A stretch of 64,000 nt of DNA, taken from the NCBI GenBank assembly GCA_963803295.1, contig CAWDMC010000024.1, positions 186,001 through 250,000 of the forward strand. Reading direction: 5' to 3'. This DNA is from CAWDMC01 sp963803295. GTDB taxonomy: Bacteria; Acidobacteriota; Terriglobia; UBA7540. The notes beneath the pieces were generated by a model that saw only the letters and a program-made list of their open reading frames with translations, searched no databases and had not been told where the DNA came from. Positions 55,485 to 64,000 of this stretch are shown piece by piece; position 1 is the first letter of the stretch; each line of letters starts with the position of its first letter. The position numbers were made by a program, and so were the translations under genes.

Positions 55485-56066
55485 ATGGCAGGAAAGAATA
55501 CTGCGGTGTTCGGTATCTATCCGACTTACACGAGTGTTGAAAGTGGTGTCGAAGGTCTCCAGGCGGCCGGATTCCGAAACACTGACATTTCCGTTTTGTT
55601 TGCCGAGAACGCGGGCTCGAAAGACTTCGCCCACGAGAAAGGAACGAAAGCCCCCGAAGGAGCCGCAATGGGAGCTGGGGCGGGAGCGGTGGTCGGCGGC
55701 GCCCTCGGAGTGCTCGCGGGAATAGGCCTGCTGGCGATTCCAGGCCTCGGTCCATTCATTGCTGCCGGACCCATCATGGCCGGGTTGGCCGGGATGGGGG
55801 TCGGTGGGGCAGTTGGCGGAATTGCTGGCGCCTTGGTTGGCCTGGGGATGCCCGAATATGAGGCGAAACGTTACGAGGGCCGTATCAAAGAGGGCGGGAT
55901 TCTTCTCTCTGTCCATTCCGACGGCTCCGAGTGGACGAAGCGAGCCAAGGAGATCCTGGAACGAACGGGTGCTCAGGACATTTCATCAACTGGCGAGGCC
56001 GGCGCCGACTATGCCAAGAGCGACAGGCCCCTGCCTCGCGAGGCATCAGGTGGTGGAATCGGATAG
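55485..56066 (+). CDS. DUF3341/general-stress-type protein with glycine-rich membrane hairpin
   Basis: The 193-residue protein starts with a ferredoxin-like region (NTAVFGIYPTYTSVESGVEG, then AAGFRNTDISVLFAEN). Two glycine-rich hydrophobic stretches follow (from GAAMGAGAGAVVGGALGVLA to GGAVGGIAGALVGLGM) and a C-terminal region resembling the first (GGILLSVHSDGSEWTKRAKE). This pattern is of DUF3341 / general-stress YsnF-like proteins common in stress operons. It lies 18 bases after the BON gene with AAAGGAGGA before the ATG. The glycine zippers suggest membrane insertion. Confidence 0.8.
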   Translation: MAGKNTAVFGIYPTYTSVESGVEGLQAAGFRNTDISVLFAENAGSKDFAHEKGTKAPEGAAMGAGAGAVVGGALGVLAGIGLLAIPGLGPFIAAGPIMAGLAGMGVGGAVGGIAGALVGLGMPEYEAKRYEGRIKEGGILLSVHSDGSEWTKRAKEILERTGAQDISSTGEAGADYAKSDRPLPREASGGGIG

Positions 56067-56305
56067 CGGTCATCGGCTCATTTTCTTCTACTTGTTTCGC
56101 GTGCGACACGATCCGCCAGAAACGTTGAAGGGGACAGATCTCCGCTTTCTGGCAGCTATAACCGTGGCCACAATAAGCACAGAGCGGGCTGTCGTCCTAA
56201 CTGGAAAGCGAAGTCGGGTAACTTGGTCAATTTTTCTGTTCATTATGCGCGCTTGCACCTAACATCTGCCGAACGAGTTATTGTTTTTGCAATAGGAGAT
56301 ACGAA

Positions 56306-56515
56306 ATGCGATCTGCGGGAGCGAAGTTACAAACTGTCTCGGGTCCTACCTTAGAAGAACAAATTACAGTGCAAGCGGAATCGGATCTGGTTCCGCGATC
56401 GTCAACCGAGGAAACTATTCGAGTTCGGGCGGATCAGATTTACCTTCAAAGAGGGGCGTCGAATGGCCTTGATGTGGAAGACTGGCTCCAGGCAGAGAGG
56501 GAGCTACTGGGTTAG
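56306..56515 (+). CDS. DUF2934 protein
   Basis: The 69-residue product ends with the DUF2934 motif: ETIRVRADQIYLQRGASNGL, then DVEDWLQAERELLG. Family members are short acidic helical proteins of unknown function, abundant in acidobacteria and other soil bacteria. GGAG lies upstream. Intact. Confidence 0.85.
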   Translation: MRSAGAKLQTVSGPTLEEQITVQAESDLVPRSSTEETIRVRADQIYLQRGASNGLDVEDWLQAERELLG

Positions 56516-56569
56516 CTATCTTGCGGGCACGCCCCAAATGCGGGGCCATCGAACCTTTAGAGGATGCAA

Positions 56570-56913
56570 ATGAAGACCCATATTCAGTTCTGGCGATATC
56601 GCTTCTCTTCGCAACTGCGTCTTGGGCCCGGCCGCAAAAGAGCAGATTCCCCGGAGAGATCATGGACAGCCAATGCGCCCAGATGGGCTCACACGAACAG
56701 ATGATGAAACAGGAGGGCGCCAAGAGTGCCAAGGAGTGCAGCGATGCTTCTGTGAAGGCGGGTGGTAAGTACGTTCTCTACGCCGCCACCAAGACCGTCT
56801 GACAGCTCGACGACCAGGACAAGGCGAAACAGTTCTCGGGCCAGAAAGTGGCGGTCATGGGCTCCACGTCCATCCAGTCGATTCATGTCAGCAGCATAAG
56901 GCCGCGGCCGTAA
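56570..56913 (+). pseudogene. broken gene for a small exported acidobacterial protein
   Basis: The frame with SVLAISLLFATASWARPQKS (signal peptide) and GEIMDSQCAQMGSHEQMMKQ, then KAGGKYVLYAATKTV, is followed by an in-frame TGA (56800-56802). It resumes with QLDDQDKAKQFSGQKVAVMG to a stop at 56911. I recognise this as a conserved small acidobacterial exported protein whose middle normally reads on without a stop. The ATG that best fits the start (56570) lies in another frame, so there is probably also a frameshift near 56600. Two lesions make it a pseudogene. Confidence 0.65.
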
Positions 56914-56996
56914 GTTTTAGGTCTTTGGGACTGTAGCGGCCGCCCCAAAGGGATGCCGCAGCCGACGAGATAGTGCTCAAGTGGCAAATTAGCGTC

Positions 56997-57405
56997 ATGA
57001 GTCTTACGAAATATCGTCAAAAGCGACATTTCGGTGTTACCCGAACCGTCGGACGGAAAGAAGCCTAACCGTAAGCCTGATCGGGCTTAGTTTACGTGAT
57101 CCACAAGCACCGAGCTTCGCATCGCCACTACGATTTCCGGGTAGAGTGGGAGGGCGTTCTTCTTTCTTGGGCGGTACCCAAAGTGCCGCCGCTCGACCCT
57201 TCCGTGAAACGCCTGGCCACACAAGTTGAGGATCATCCCATCGACTACGCAAGTTTCGAAGGTGTCATACCCGAGGGTGAGTACGGGGCTGGTACGGTGA
57301 TGATATGGAACCAGGGAACCTGGGCGCCCGACAGCGGAGATACGAATGCTGCCGTGGCTAGCGGCGAGCTGAAGTTTACACTGCACGGCAAAAAGCTAAG
57401 AGGCC
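56997..57405 (+). pseudogene. LigD-type 3'-phosphoesterase domain gene, with stops and truncation
   Basis: One frame reads MSLTKYRQKRHFGVTRTVGR (typical N-terminus of stand-alone or LigD phosphoesterase domains), then three in-frame stops within 15 bases (57066, 57072, 57078). It goes on as VIHKHRASHRHYDFRVEWEG, LSWAVPKVPPLDPSVKRLAT, EGVIPEGEYGAGTVMIWNQG and GELKFTLHGKKLRGQ. There the text switches to antisense of a transposase. The catalytic His/Asp residues (HRHYDFR) are there. The domain removes 3' blocks in bacterial non-homologous end joining. Nonfunctional as it stands. Confidence 0.75.
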
Positions 57406-57650
57406 AGGTTCAGCCAGGAGGCATTCGTGGGTATCCAGACAAATCTCACGCACTCCGGTTTTGGTTCCCCCAAGCGGAGGGCCTTCTTGTGCGCACTCAG
57501 GTTGTCCCAAACCAAGTAGATTATTCCCTCAGGAAACGCTGACAATACGGTGGTCTGGAGAAATTCCAGAGTGGCCTCATCTGTCTTGCGGGGTACCGCC
57601 TGTCCCACCCCCATAGCGGGCAATTGTGAGCTCCTATAAGCAGGTGGCAA
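57406..57650 (-). mobile_element. IS630-type transposase fragment
   Basis: On the minus strand, EGIIYLVWDNLSAHKKALRL and CVRFVWIPTNASWLNL are the second-aspartate DN and the following P-x-x-SWLN motif of IS630/Tc1-mariner DDE transposases. Only the C-terminal end of the catalytic domain is left. Its left border coincides with the loss of the LigD-like gene, so insertion followed by deletion is likely. No inverted ends can be recognised. Confidence 0.75.
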
Positions 57651-58037
57651 TTCTTCTTGAGAGGTGTGGGCTCGGGCAAGTAGGCGGCTTCGGTCTTTCT
57701 CAGTTAGGGTAGGAAACGTACCGGTAATCTGCCCGCCGCAAGCACATCATCTTTCTTGTTAATCTCGAGCAACAATTCTCCATAGAGGGGTTTGTCGCCA
57801 AAAAGAGTCCACCGCAGGGTGACTCTCTCGTTTGATGAAAGCTTGATTGGACGTGCGGCTTCGCCTTGAAGGTGACTACCCTCGGGTAATTGTAGCGTTG
57901 CCAAAACGCTTACGGGAACTGTCGCCGTCTAGAGTCGGGCATTCTCAGACCCGTACCTGGTATCCTAGCAAGTAGGATTTTGCCATCAATGGTCGCGAGC
58001 TTTTGTCAGCAAGCTGTCCTAACTCGCGGATCTCCTG
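57651..58037. other. gap with no convincing gene
   Basis: A minus-strand frame at 57704-57904 (66 codons, TTG start) has moderate coding texture but no ribosome binding site or domain, so I do not call it. Nothing else is seen before the blaI promoter. Confidence 0.35.
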
Positions 58038-58073
58038 TTGACATAGGAATACCTTAGTAGTAATATGTTCCTA
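58038..58073 (+). promoter_or_regulatory. blaI promoter with inverted-repeat operator
   Basis: Consensus TTGACA (58038-58043), 17-base spacer, TAATAT (58061-58066). TAGGAATA (58044-58051) and TGTTCCTA (58066-58073) form an 8-bp inverted repeat with one mismatch that brackets the spacer and the -10 box, a good operator for the BlaI protein coded next. The ATG (58075) is 8 bases after the -10 box, so transcripts should be leaderless. Confidence 0.7.
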
Positions 58074-58074
58074 T

Positions 58075-58467
58075 ATGCCAAACGAAGCTGAATTACCCCG
58101 ACCAACGGATGCCGAACTGGACATCCTGACTGTACTTTGGAGCACCGGACCTGCCACAGTCCGGCAGGTTCACGAAATCATAGTCAAGCGACGCCCGGCA
58201 CAGTACAGCACCATCCTGAAATTCATGCAGATTATGGCCGCTAAGGGACTTCTCCTGCGAGACGAGGAGCAGCGTGCCCATATCTACAGAGCTGCGCGCC
58301 CGCGTCAATGGACACGGCAACAACTGGCTGGCCATCTGTTGGAACGTGCGTTTAGCGGTTCGGCCAAGGCACTTCTGCTTGGGGCGCTGTCAGCCAAGAA
58401 GACAACGAGAGCTGAGCTGGCCGAAATTCGCAAACTGGTAGACGAGCATGCCAAGGGGGCGAAATGA
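58075..58467 (+). CDS. BlaI/MecI-family winged-helix repressor
   Basis: The 130-residue protein is a typical BlaI: LPRPTDAELDILTVLWSTGP, then ATVRQVHEIIVKRRPAQYST and ILKFMQIMAAKGLLLRDEEQ form the winged helix (the Y-S-T-I recognition helix), with a C-terminal dimerisation arm. BlaI is normally removed by proteolysis on a signal from its BlaR1 partner. The partner gene begins 4 bases before this gene's stop (ATGA). Here that sensor is broken, so BlaI may now repress constitutively. Confidence 0.92.
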   Translation: MPNEAELPRPTDAELDILTVLWSTGPATVRQVHEIIVKRRPAQYSTILKFMQIMAAKGLLLRDEEQRAHIYRAARPRQWTRQQLAGHLLERAFSGSAKALLLGALSAKKTTRAELAEIRKLVDEHAKGAK

Positions 58468-59978
58468 TGCTGCTGGACCCCATGGTTAGAGCGCAGATTT
58501 CGGAGGCCCTGGGTTGGACGCTGATCCACTCGCTTTGGGAAGGTATTGTCATTGCTGCAGCCCTGGCGGCATTACTCGTCACGTTTCGATCACCGCGCAT
58601 CCGTTACGTGGCTGGGTGTGTGGCGCTGCTGGCGACGCTCGCGAGCTTCGCTATCACGCTGATTCATTTTCTGCCTGAAAGCGGCGGTGGAGCAAGAACG
58701 CAGACCAAGATGACGCTAGCGCCATGGGGCCCGCTACGCGACCTGGGCGGAGGTAGCAGCCGCTTTACGGCTCTTGACACGCTCGTCCCGGGGCTCGCTC
58801 CTGTGTGGATGGTTGGCGTCTGCCTTTTTACCTGCGCTACGCCGCGGGGTGGACGTCGTAGATAGAATGCGGCGACGGAGGGTTTCCTCGCATCCTCTTC
58901 GCGGCTGCGCAGTCAACCGCTGTCCCAGAAACTCAAGGTCTCCCGGCCCGTTGAGTCACGGGATTCACTGCTCGCCGATACACCCGTGGTGCTTGGACAC
59001 ATTCGTCCGGTGGTCCTGGTGCCACTCGGTTTTCTGGCGGGCTTGCCACCCGAACACGTGGAGGCAATTCTGCTGCACGAGCTGGCACACATCAGGCGCT
59101 CCGACTACCTCGTGAACGTTGGCCAGCGACTTGTTGAAGGGCTGCTTTTCTATCACCCGGCGGTGTGGTGGATCTCGCACGTAATCCGCGCGGAGCGGGA
59201 AAACTGCTGCGATGACTTGGTAGTGAATTTGCGTGGCGACGCCCACAGCTACGCGGTGGCGCTGACCACACTTGAGCAGAATCGACTGGAACAACGATGG
59301 CCGACAGGCGAACCCGCCGTGGCCGCGACAGGAGGACATTCCTGAATGGCGTCCAACGATCTGCCTATCCGCAAGGCCCCAGCGGGATCTGCGGCTCTGA
59401 GAGCAACTGTATTCTTGCTGGCGAGCACCGCGATGGTGTTGGCTGCGTGGCACGCTAATCCCACTTCCGGCCGCGCCTCGGAGCAAACGGACAAAAAGGT
59501 CGAGAGCCCCTGGCAGAGGTGGCTCAACGAGGAGGTGGTCTATCTCATCTCGAATGAAGAGAAGACCGCCTTTGAAGGCCTGAAGACGGACGAAGAACGG
59601 GAGCACTTTGTCCAGGCGTTCTGGGACCGTCGTAATCCCTGGCCAGGCTCGGCTTGGAATCAGTTTAAAGAGGAGTACTACCGGCGGATCGCCTACGCTA
59701 ACCAGCACTATGCATCGAATAAACCCGGCTGGAAGACCGACCGGGGCCAGCGATCTACATCTTGTACGGCCCGCTGGATGAAATCGACTCTCACCCCGCC
59801 GCCGGCAGCTACAAGCGCCCCGAGTGCGAAGGCGGTGGCACTGCTGGACTGTCCTTTTGAAGACTGGCGCTATGCCAATTCGAACCACGGCAGCTTGAGT
59901 ATTGAGTTTATTGACCCATCTTCATCGGGCGAGTACCGAATGACGTTGGACACGGAGGAGAAGTATAAGAAGCTCTGA
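58464..59978 (+). pseudogene. BlaR1-type M56 metallopeptidase fused to a GWxTD domain, multiply broken
   Basis: The pieces appear in correct order: N-terminal membrane helices (GWTLIHSLWEGIVIAAALAA to about 58830), then a shifted stretch, then from 58986 GHIRPVVLVPLGFLAGLP and HELAHIRRSDYLVN (zinc-binding HExxH) with ENCCDDLVV. An in-frame TGA follows at 59343-59345, then a membrane helix and a GWxTD region (LNEEVVYLISNEEKTAFEGL, GWKTDRG, FEDWRY, GSLSIEFIDPSSSGEYRMTL). A compensated frameshift spans about 59740-59850, where the alternate frame reads IYILYGPLDEIDSHPAAGSY. At least four lesions. The fused form is known in acidobacteria. Confidence 0.75.
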
Positions 59979-60400
59979 CAGGCTGGCGTATATAGACCCT
60001 GGGTAATAACGTTAGGACTCTATCGGGAGTGATCCGGCGCGAAGGTGTTGGGAAATGGGGGAAGGCGTCGATTCGCCGGGTCACTTTCGATAGAGCCGTT
60101 AGAACGAAGCCGCTGGCGCTTGCGGCGGACGCGGGCTACCGCGATTATGTGAGTTGTATAGGTTTCGGACGTGCTCGGGTAGCGAGGGCCTCCATCCTAG
60201 TCCTTGGCCTACGTCTTGAAGACGGTAAATGAGAATGGTTTGGGTGGGCAGCAAGGGAGGCCGACGCCGCCCAGGAGTGCCTGGCGGCGGGATTTTCAGT
60301 GCTCGGGCGCACTTCGGAGGTGCGCGCCCAACTGGTTTGACAACCAAGGTACACTTGGTTAGTCTAGGCATGTTGCCAAAAGGCCTTTGGGGGTCCAACT
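59979..60400. other. gap with a long inverted repeat
   Basis: No gene is supported. The arms 60016-60039 and 60074-60097 pair in 20 of 24 positions with a 34-base spacer. The remainder up to the PadR gene is featureless. Confidence 0.5.
60016..60097. repeat. 24-bp imperfect inverted repeat
   Basis: Left arm 60016-60039 and right arm 60074-60097 match in 20 of 24 positions when one is reversed; CTCTATCG and CCGGCG are exact. The transcript could form a stable stem, or the element may be the relic of a small insertion. Confidence 0.6.
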
Positions 60401-60742
60401 ATGAAAAAGCCAGAGCAGCGAGGTCTGTTTCCGGGTGCGCTGGAAATGATGATTCTGCGAACGCTCAAGCGGCAGCCCCTGCACGGGTACGCCCTCGTTC
60501 AACACATCAAACGCACCTCCGACGACCTGCTTCAGATCGAAGAAGGTTCGCTCTATCCAGCCCTCCAGCGCCTTCTCAAAGAAGGATGGGTAAGGGCCGA
60601 GTGGGGTGTGTCTTCCACCAACCGCCGAGTTCGAACTTATAAGTTGACGTCAGCGGGGGCCAAGCATCTTGAGCGTGAGGTATCGAGCTTTGAGCGTATG
60701 CTCCAAGGCATTACACGTGTGTTAGCGCCGGGTGAATCATGA
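60401..60742 (+). CDS. PadR-family regulator ahead of an ADOP permease
   Basis: The 113-residue PadR protein has LFPGALEMMILRTLKRQPLH, GYALVQHIKRTSDDLLQIEE and GSLYPALQRLLKEGWVRAEW, the standard winged helix, and a short C-terminal helix. It overlaps the next gene by 4 bases (ATGA). In acidobacteria this PadR-ADOP pair is very frequent, the regulator presumably controlling the permease. The downstream permease is here a remnant, so the regulator is an orphan. Confidence 0.92.
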   Translation: MKKPEQRGLFPGALEMMILRTLKRQPLHGYALVQHIKRTSDDLLQIEEGSLYPALQRLLKEGWVRAEWGVSSTNRRVRTYKLTSAGAKHLEREVSSFERMLQGITRVLAPGES

Positions 60743-61426
60743 ACTGGATCAGCCGAGTGTTGGGGCGGCGCCGCCTCTACAGCGATCTCTCCGCAGAGAT
60801 TCAAGAGCACCTCACGGAAAAGGTCGATGAGCTGGTGGCCGGTGGCATGTCGAGGGAAGACGCAATACAGGCGGCCCGGCGGGAGTTTGGCAACGTGACT
60901 TTGCTCGAAGAGCGGAGCCACGAGGTTTGGCAGTGGCCGTCGATCGAGAAATTCTTCTTGGATGTTCGTTACGGAGTGCGGATGCTCTCGAGGTCTCCCG
61001 GCTTCACCACCGTGGCCTAACGGTAATCGGAGTGATGCCGGCTGAGCCCTTCGATAGCTGGAGGACGGAGGTGTGGACGCCGCTCGCATTCGAGCCCAAA
61101 GACATGACGCGGGATTATCGCTGGTTGGGATCGTGGGCACGGTTAAAACCGGGCGTGACCCTGGAGCAAGCGCGCCAGCAAATGAAAGCCATCGCCGCGC
61201 GCATCGCGCACGACTATCCTCAGTCGAATAAGGGGTGGAGCGCCGCGGTTGAGCGCTACGAGGACCTGAAAGTTGACGATGTGCGACGACCGCTTTACCT
61301 CCTTCTGGAAGCAGTCGGGACGGTGTTGCTGATTAGCTGCGTCAATCTTGCCAATTTGTCGCTCGTGCGAGGCGGGGGGCGAGAGCGCGAGGTGGCGGTC
61401 CGATCAGCTTTGGGTGCCGGCCGCTG
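60739..61426 (+). pseudogene. remnant of an ADOP (MacB/FtsX-like) permease
   Basis: The frame starts with the ADOP N-terminal motif (RRLYSDLSAEIQEHLTEKVD, ARREFGNVTLLEERSHEVW) and VRYGVRMLSRSPGFTTVA, then hits a stop. It continues in another frame as LTVIGVMPAEPFDSWRTEVW, LKPGVTLEQARQQM and VNLANLSLVRGGGREREVAV, ending SALGAGR. Normally some 150-170 residues lie between FTTVA and the VIGVMP part, so an internal deletion of about 500 bases with a frame change has occurred at 61010-61025. The C-terminal half is also lost, replaced by a transposase fragment. Confidence 0.75.
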
Positions 61427-61427
61427 A

Positions 61428-61589
61428 CTGCAGGAAAAACTCCATCCCCAACTGACGCAGTCCTTCCCGGAATTCGGGGCTGTCGCCGTACACGCAGTCC
61501 CCCAAGATCGGCGCCGCCGCCACCCCGTCCTGCCGCGCCTGCTTGATCAGCTCCAGGGCCAATGCCGGCTTACTCTGAAACGAGACCTC
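61428..61589 (-). mobile_element. IS701/IS4-type transposase fragment
   Basis: On the minus strand, EVSFQSKPALALELIKQARQ, VAAAPILGDCVYGDSPEFRE and LRQLGMEFFLQ match the second half of an IS701-family DDE transposase (the aspartate in the GD-x-x-YG motif). Both ends of the element are missing. It abuts the truncated ADOP gene, as if an insertion was followed by deletions. Confidence 0.7.
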
Positions 61590-61932
61590 TTCAGGCATGC
61601 CCGCTCGAGCGCAGCGTAGTAGGCCGCCGCCCGCCGTCTTTCGCTCCGTCCGAGCGTGGCCACCAAGGGAGTCACAAACTTCGTGAATTGCGCAACACTG
61701 CTTTTCCAGAGTCGGGCATTCCATATTATCCGTGTCCGAGTGATCCTACCGCAGCACGGATGATCAGAGCGCGGCGCCGGCGTAAGCGGTCAAGACTCTA
61801 CAGAAGTTGCTAAGTACGGAGCCGGAGGCGATTTACTGCGAACGAAGACCGTTCTTGAAGGCTGACGATAAACATCGAGGGTTCAAAGTCCTTGAGTCTT
61901 TGAGAGAAGCCTATACTGCTGGGGGGACGTGG
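61590..61932. other. gap between transposase fragment and the second permease
   Basis: No supported gene. Some of it may be eroded transposase. The end of the second ADOP gene follows at 61933. Confidence 0.4.
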
Positions 61933-64000
61933 TCACTCAGACCTCAGTGCCACCATGGGATCGACGTTGGCGGCCCGCCGGGGAGCCATGTAGCAGGCCA
62001 TGATCGCCACCGAGATCAGGATGAGCGAAGCCCCGACAAACGTCAGCGTATCGGTCGGCTTGACGCCGTAAAGTAGGCTTGTCAAAAGGCGCGTGAGCCC
62101 GAGTGCACCGGCGACACCGATGGCGACACCGATCAGCGTCAGCCTGAATCCATGCCCGACAACCATCTTGAGGACATCACCCTTCTGCGCCCCGAGCGCC
62201 ATCCGTACGCCGATTTCGTGCGTCCTTCGTGCAACGTTATAGGCCATGATTCCATATAGTCCTACGCAAGCGATGGCGAGACCCAGAATCCCAAAGAAGC
62301 CCGTGAGACCCGAAATGATGCGCTGCTGTCCCATCGAATCGCTCACCTGCGCGGCGAGCGTCGTAACATTGGTTATGGGTAGATTTGAATCGATTTCCTG
62401 GATCGCCCGCCGAACTTCTGCCGTAATGCTTGTGGGATCCCCCGCCGTGCGGACTTCGATTTCGTTGACGGAAGTCATGAGGGATTGCAGTTGAAAGGCG
62501 GAGAGAAAGAGCATCGGCCCCGCCGGTTCGCGTACGCTCAAGTACCTTGCGTCTTCAGCCACGCCCACAATTTCAATTCCCGGCTCCTCGAATTTGGGCC
62601 CCGCACTGAGCCGTCTTCCGATAGGGTTGCCGTTCGGGATGAATTTGCGCACAAACGCCTGATTGGCCACCGCCGCGGGGGATGAGGCTGCGGTGTCCTG
62701 AGCGGAGATGGAGCGGCCCGCAGCGATGTGCATCCCTTCCGTCTCGATGTATCCCGGCCCCACCGCGACCACTTGCGGAGCGCCTCCGCCTGGGGACGGC
62801 TGGCCCTCCACAGAAACTGCGAACCCGCCCCAACTGCCGCTCATCGGACTCGTCATCCCGATGCTGGCCGAGCGGACCCCCGGCAGGGCCCCGACTCGAT
62901 CCAGCAGTACGCGATAGAGGCTGGCCAATTCTTTGTGCTCGTAGCCGGCTAGTTCCGAGTCAATGTTCACCAGCAGAACGTGCTCCGGCCTGAATCCAAG
63001 CTTCTGATTTTCGAGATCGACCAAGCTGTGTACCAGCAGCCTGCCCGCCATCAGCACCAACGAGGCAGCAATTTCGAACATCACGAGGTTCTTACCCAGC
63101 CCCAGTCGCGTCCGCTCCTCGACGCCCGATAATGCTCCTTCTTTTAGTGCCGGAACCAGGTTCACACGTGCCGAGCGGAGGGCCGGGGAGAGTCCGGAAA
63201 GAACGACGGCAAGAGCGAAACGCTCGCCGTAAATGCGAGCACGGCCAGGTTCGGCCTGACGTTCAAGGGAACTCCCGCCGCCACCATAGCCGCCAAAACG
63301 CGGGCCCCCCAAAAAGCCAGAATCGCACCTGCCATGCCACCGGCAAGCGCAAGCAGCACGCTTTCAGTGAGTACTTGGCGCACTAGCCGTCCGCGCGTTC
63401 CGCCGAGTGCGAGGCGCGTCGCCATCTCCTTCTGCCGAGCCGTCACGCGCGCCAGCATCAGGTTAGCTACGTTCGCGCAAGCGATCAACAGTACCAAACC
63501 CACAATCGCCAGAAGAATGCGCAACGGTTCGGAATATTCATGCCGCAACCGGGAAAGCCCGCGTCCGCCGGGGGCTAGCGGCACGTAAGCGTGCTGGATC
63601 TGCTGCCGCTCAACCTCTGCAAGCTTTGACCCGAAGCGCCCAGTTAGATATTGGCGCAACTCGCTGTTGATCTCCGCGCGCGCCGCTTCCAGGCTTACAC
63701 CGGGGCCGAGACGGCCCATCATGTTCAGCCAGTAAATGCTGGGATCGCTCAGCAAAGACCTCGCCTGCGGCATCATCGTCAGAGGGAGGCGCGGCCGGAG
63801 GCTAAGCGGCATCCAGAAATCGGCTGAATCCGCTTCCGTCCTGACGCCAAAAAATCCTAGCGGCGCAACGCCCACGACGGTTATTGCCACGCCGTCAATG
63901 TCCATTGAATTGCCCACAACGGCGGGATCCCCACCCAGCCGCTCCTGCCAGTAGCTGAAACTGACCACTGCGACTGGCGGTGCGGCAGGCTGGTCGTCAG
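61933..64000 (-). pseudogene. ADOP (MacB/FtsX-like) permease, N-terminus beyond the window, one frameshift
   Basis: This minus-strand gene runs off the right edge. It shows the two-repeat ADOP plan. The first repeat has a periplasmic MacB_PCD part (FGVRTEADSADFWMPLSL, DPSIYWLNMMGRLGPGVSLE) and an FtsX permease part with VGLVLLIACANVANLMLARV. The second has GLGKNLVMFEIAASLVLMAG, a periplasmic part and a final IMAYNVARRTHEIGVRMALG with three helices. A frame change is needed near 63215-63225, where LLPSFFPDS in one frame becomes LAVVLSGLSPALRS in the other. Otherwise it is intact. Function: probable export or membrane-stress permease, unproven. Confidence 0.75.

Noticed and set aside
56800..56802. 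Selenocysteine codon in the small exported protein
   Set aside because: The position is not a cysteine position in the family as I know it, and the upstream frame is also disturbed, so a stop mutation is simpler.
57704..57904. Minus-strand frame of 66 codons
   Set aside because: TTG start, no ribosome binding site, no domain; between a transposase fragment and a promoter.

Overview
This window looks like a chromosomal piece of a soil or sediment Acidobacteriota (Terriglobia-like) bacterium, probably assembled from a metagenome. The pointers are: two large MacB/FtsX-type permeases of the acidobacterial ADOP kind, one directly behind a PadR regulator; a PadR gene followed by a membrane/TPR-like protein of a type I know from acidobacteria; a BlaI-BlaR1 pair whose sensor ends in a GWxTD domain; a long Tes-like radical SAM protein; secreted glycosidases; and short interspersed palindromic repeats. 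The sequence is GC-rich by eye. I found no rRNA, tRNA, CRISPR array, prophage or complete insertion sequence.

Layout. 0-6 kb: SRPBCC protein, a two-gene unit ending in a PIN-like nuclease, and a 717-residue radical SAM enzyme of the tetraether/membrane-spanning lipid synthase type with its own terminator. 6-16 kb: queG, a GH29 fucosidase lipoprotein, Mn/Fe superoxide dismutase, a PadR regulator with a frameshifted partner, an outer-membrane barrel gene between 28-bp direct repeats, an HD-GYP response regulator, and a radical SAM/SPASM gene broken by one amber codon beside a divergent ScdA_N-like small protein. 16-24 kb: msrA, an isocitrate-dehydrogenase-type enzyme, a GH84 hexosaminidase, a PLD-type nuclease and a methyltransferase. 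24-28 kb: hemX-hemA-hemC-hemD, with a MITE-like element between hemX and hemA. 28-42 kb: housekeeping genes (LytTR regulator, Nudix, cold-shock protein, class IV aminotransferase, thiG, ftsB, cutA, DinB, cystathionine synthase/lyase, parvulin, uvrB).

42-52 kb is accessory: a HicBA pair, orphan proteins, a split gene with a dyad around its ribosome binding site, an OprB-like porin, two convergent XRE regulators and a large NPCBM-containing putative glycosidase, then a cluster of interspersed repeats. 52-62 kb is a decaying zone. Small stress-type proteins (DUF3175, a paralogous membrane pair, BON, DUF3341-like, DUF2934) alternate with gene remnants (alcohol dehydrogenase, nucleotidyltransferase, LigD phosphoesterase domain, BlaR1-GWxTD, an ADOP permease) and with transposase fragments of IS630 and IS701 type. 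The window ends inside a second ADOP permease with one frameshift.

Functionally the intact genes point to an aerobe that makes haem, repairs oxidative and UV damage, and scavenges fucosylated and N-acetylhexosamine polymers. The most interesting single gene is the Tes-like radical SAM enzyme. Several promoters (PadR, BlaI, uvrB) place the start codon a few bases after the -10 box, which suggests leaderless transcripts. Frameshifts and stops cluster in 52-64 kb, with isolated cases at 10.9, 16.07 and 44.7 kb. Real decay and assembly error cannot be told apart from sequence alone.
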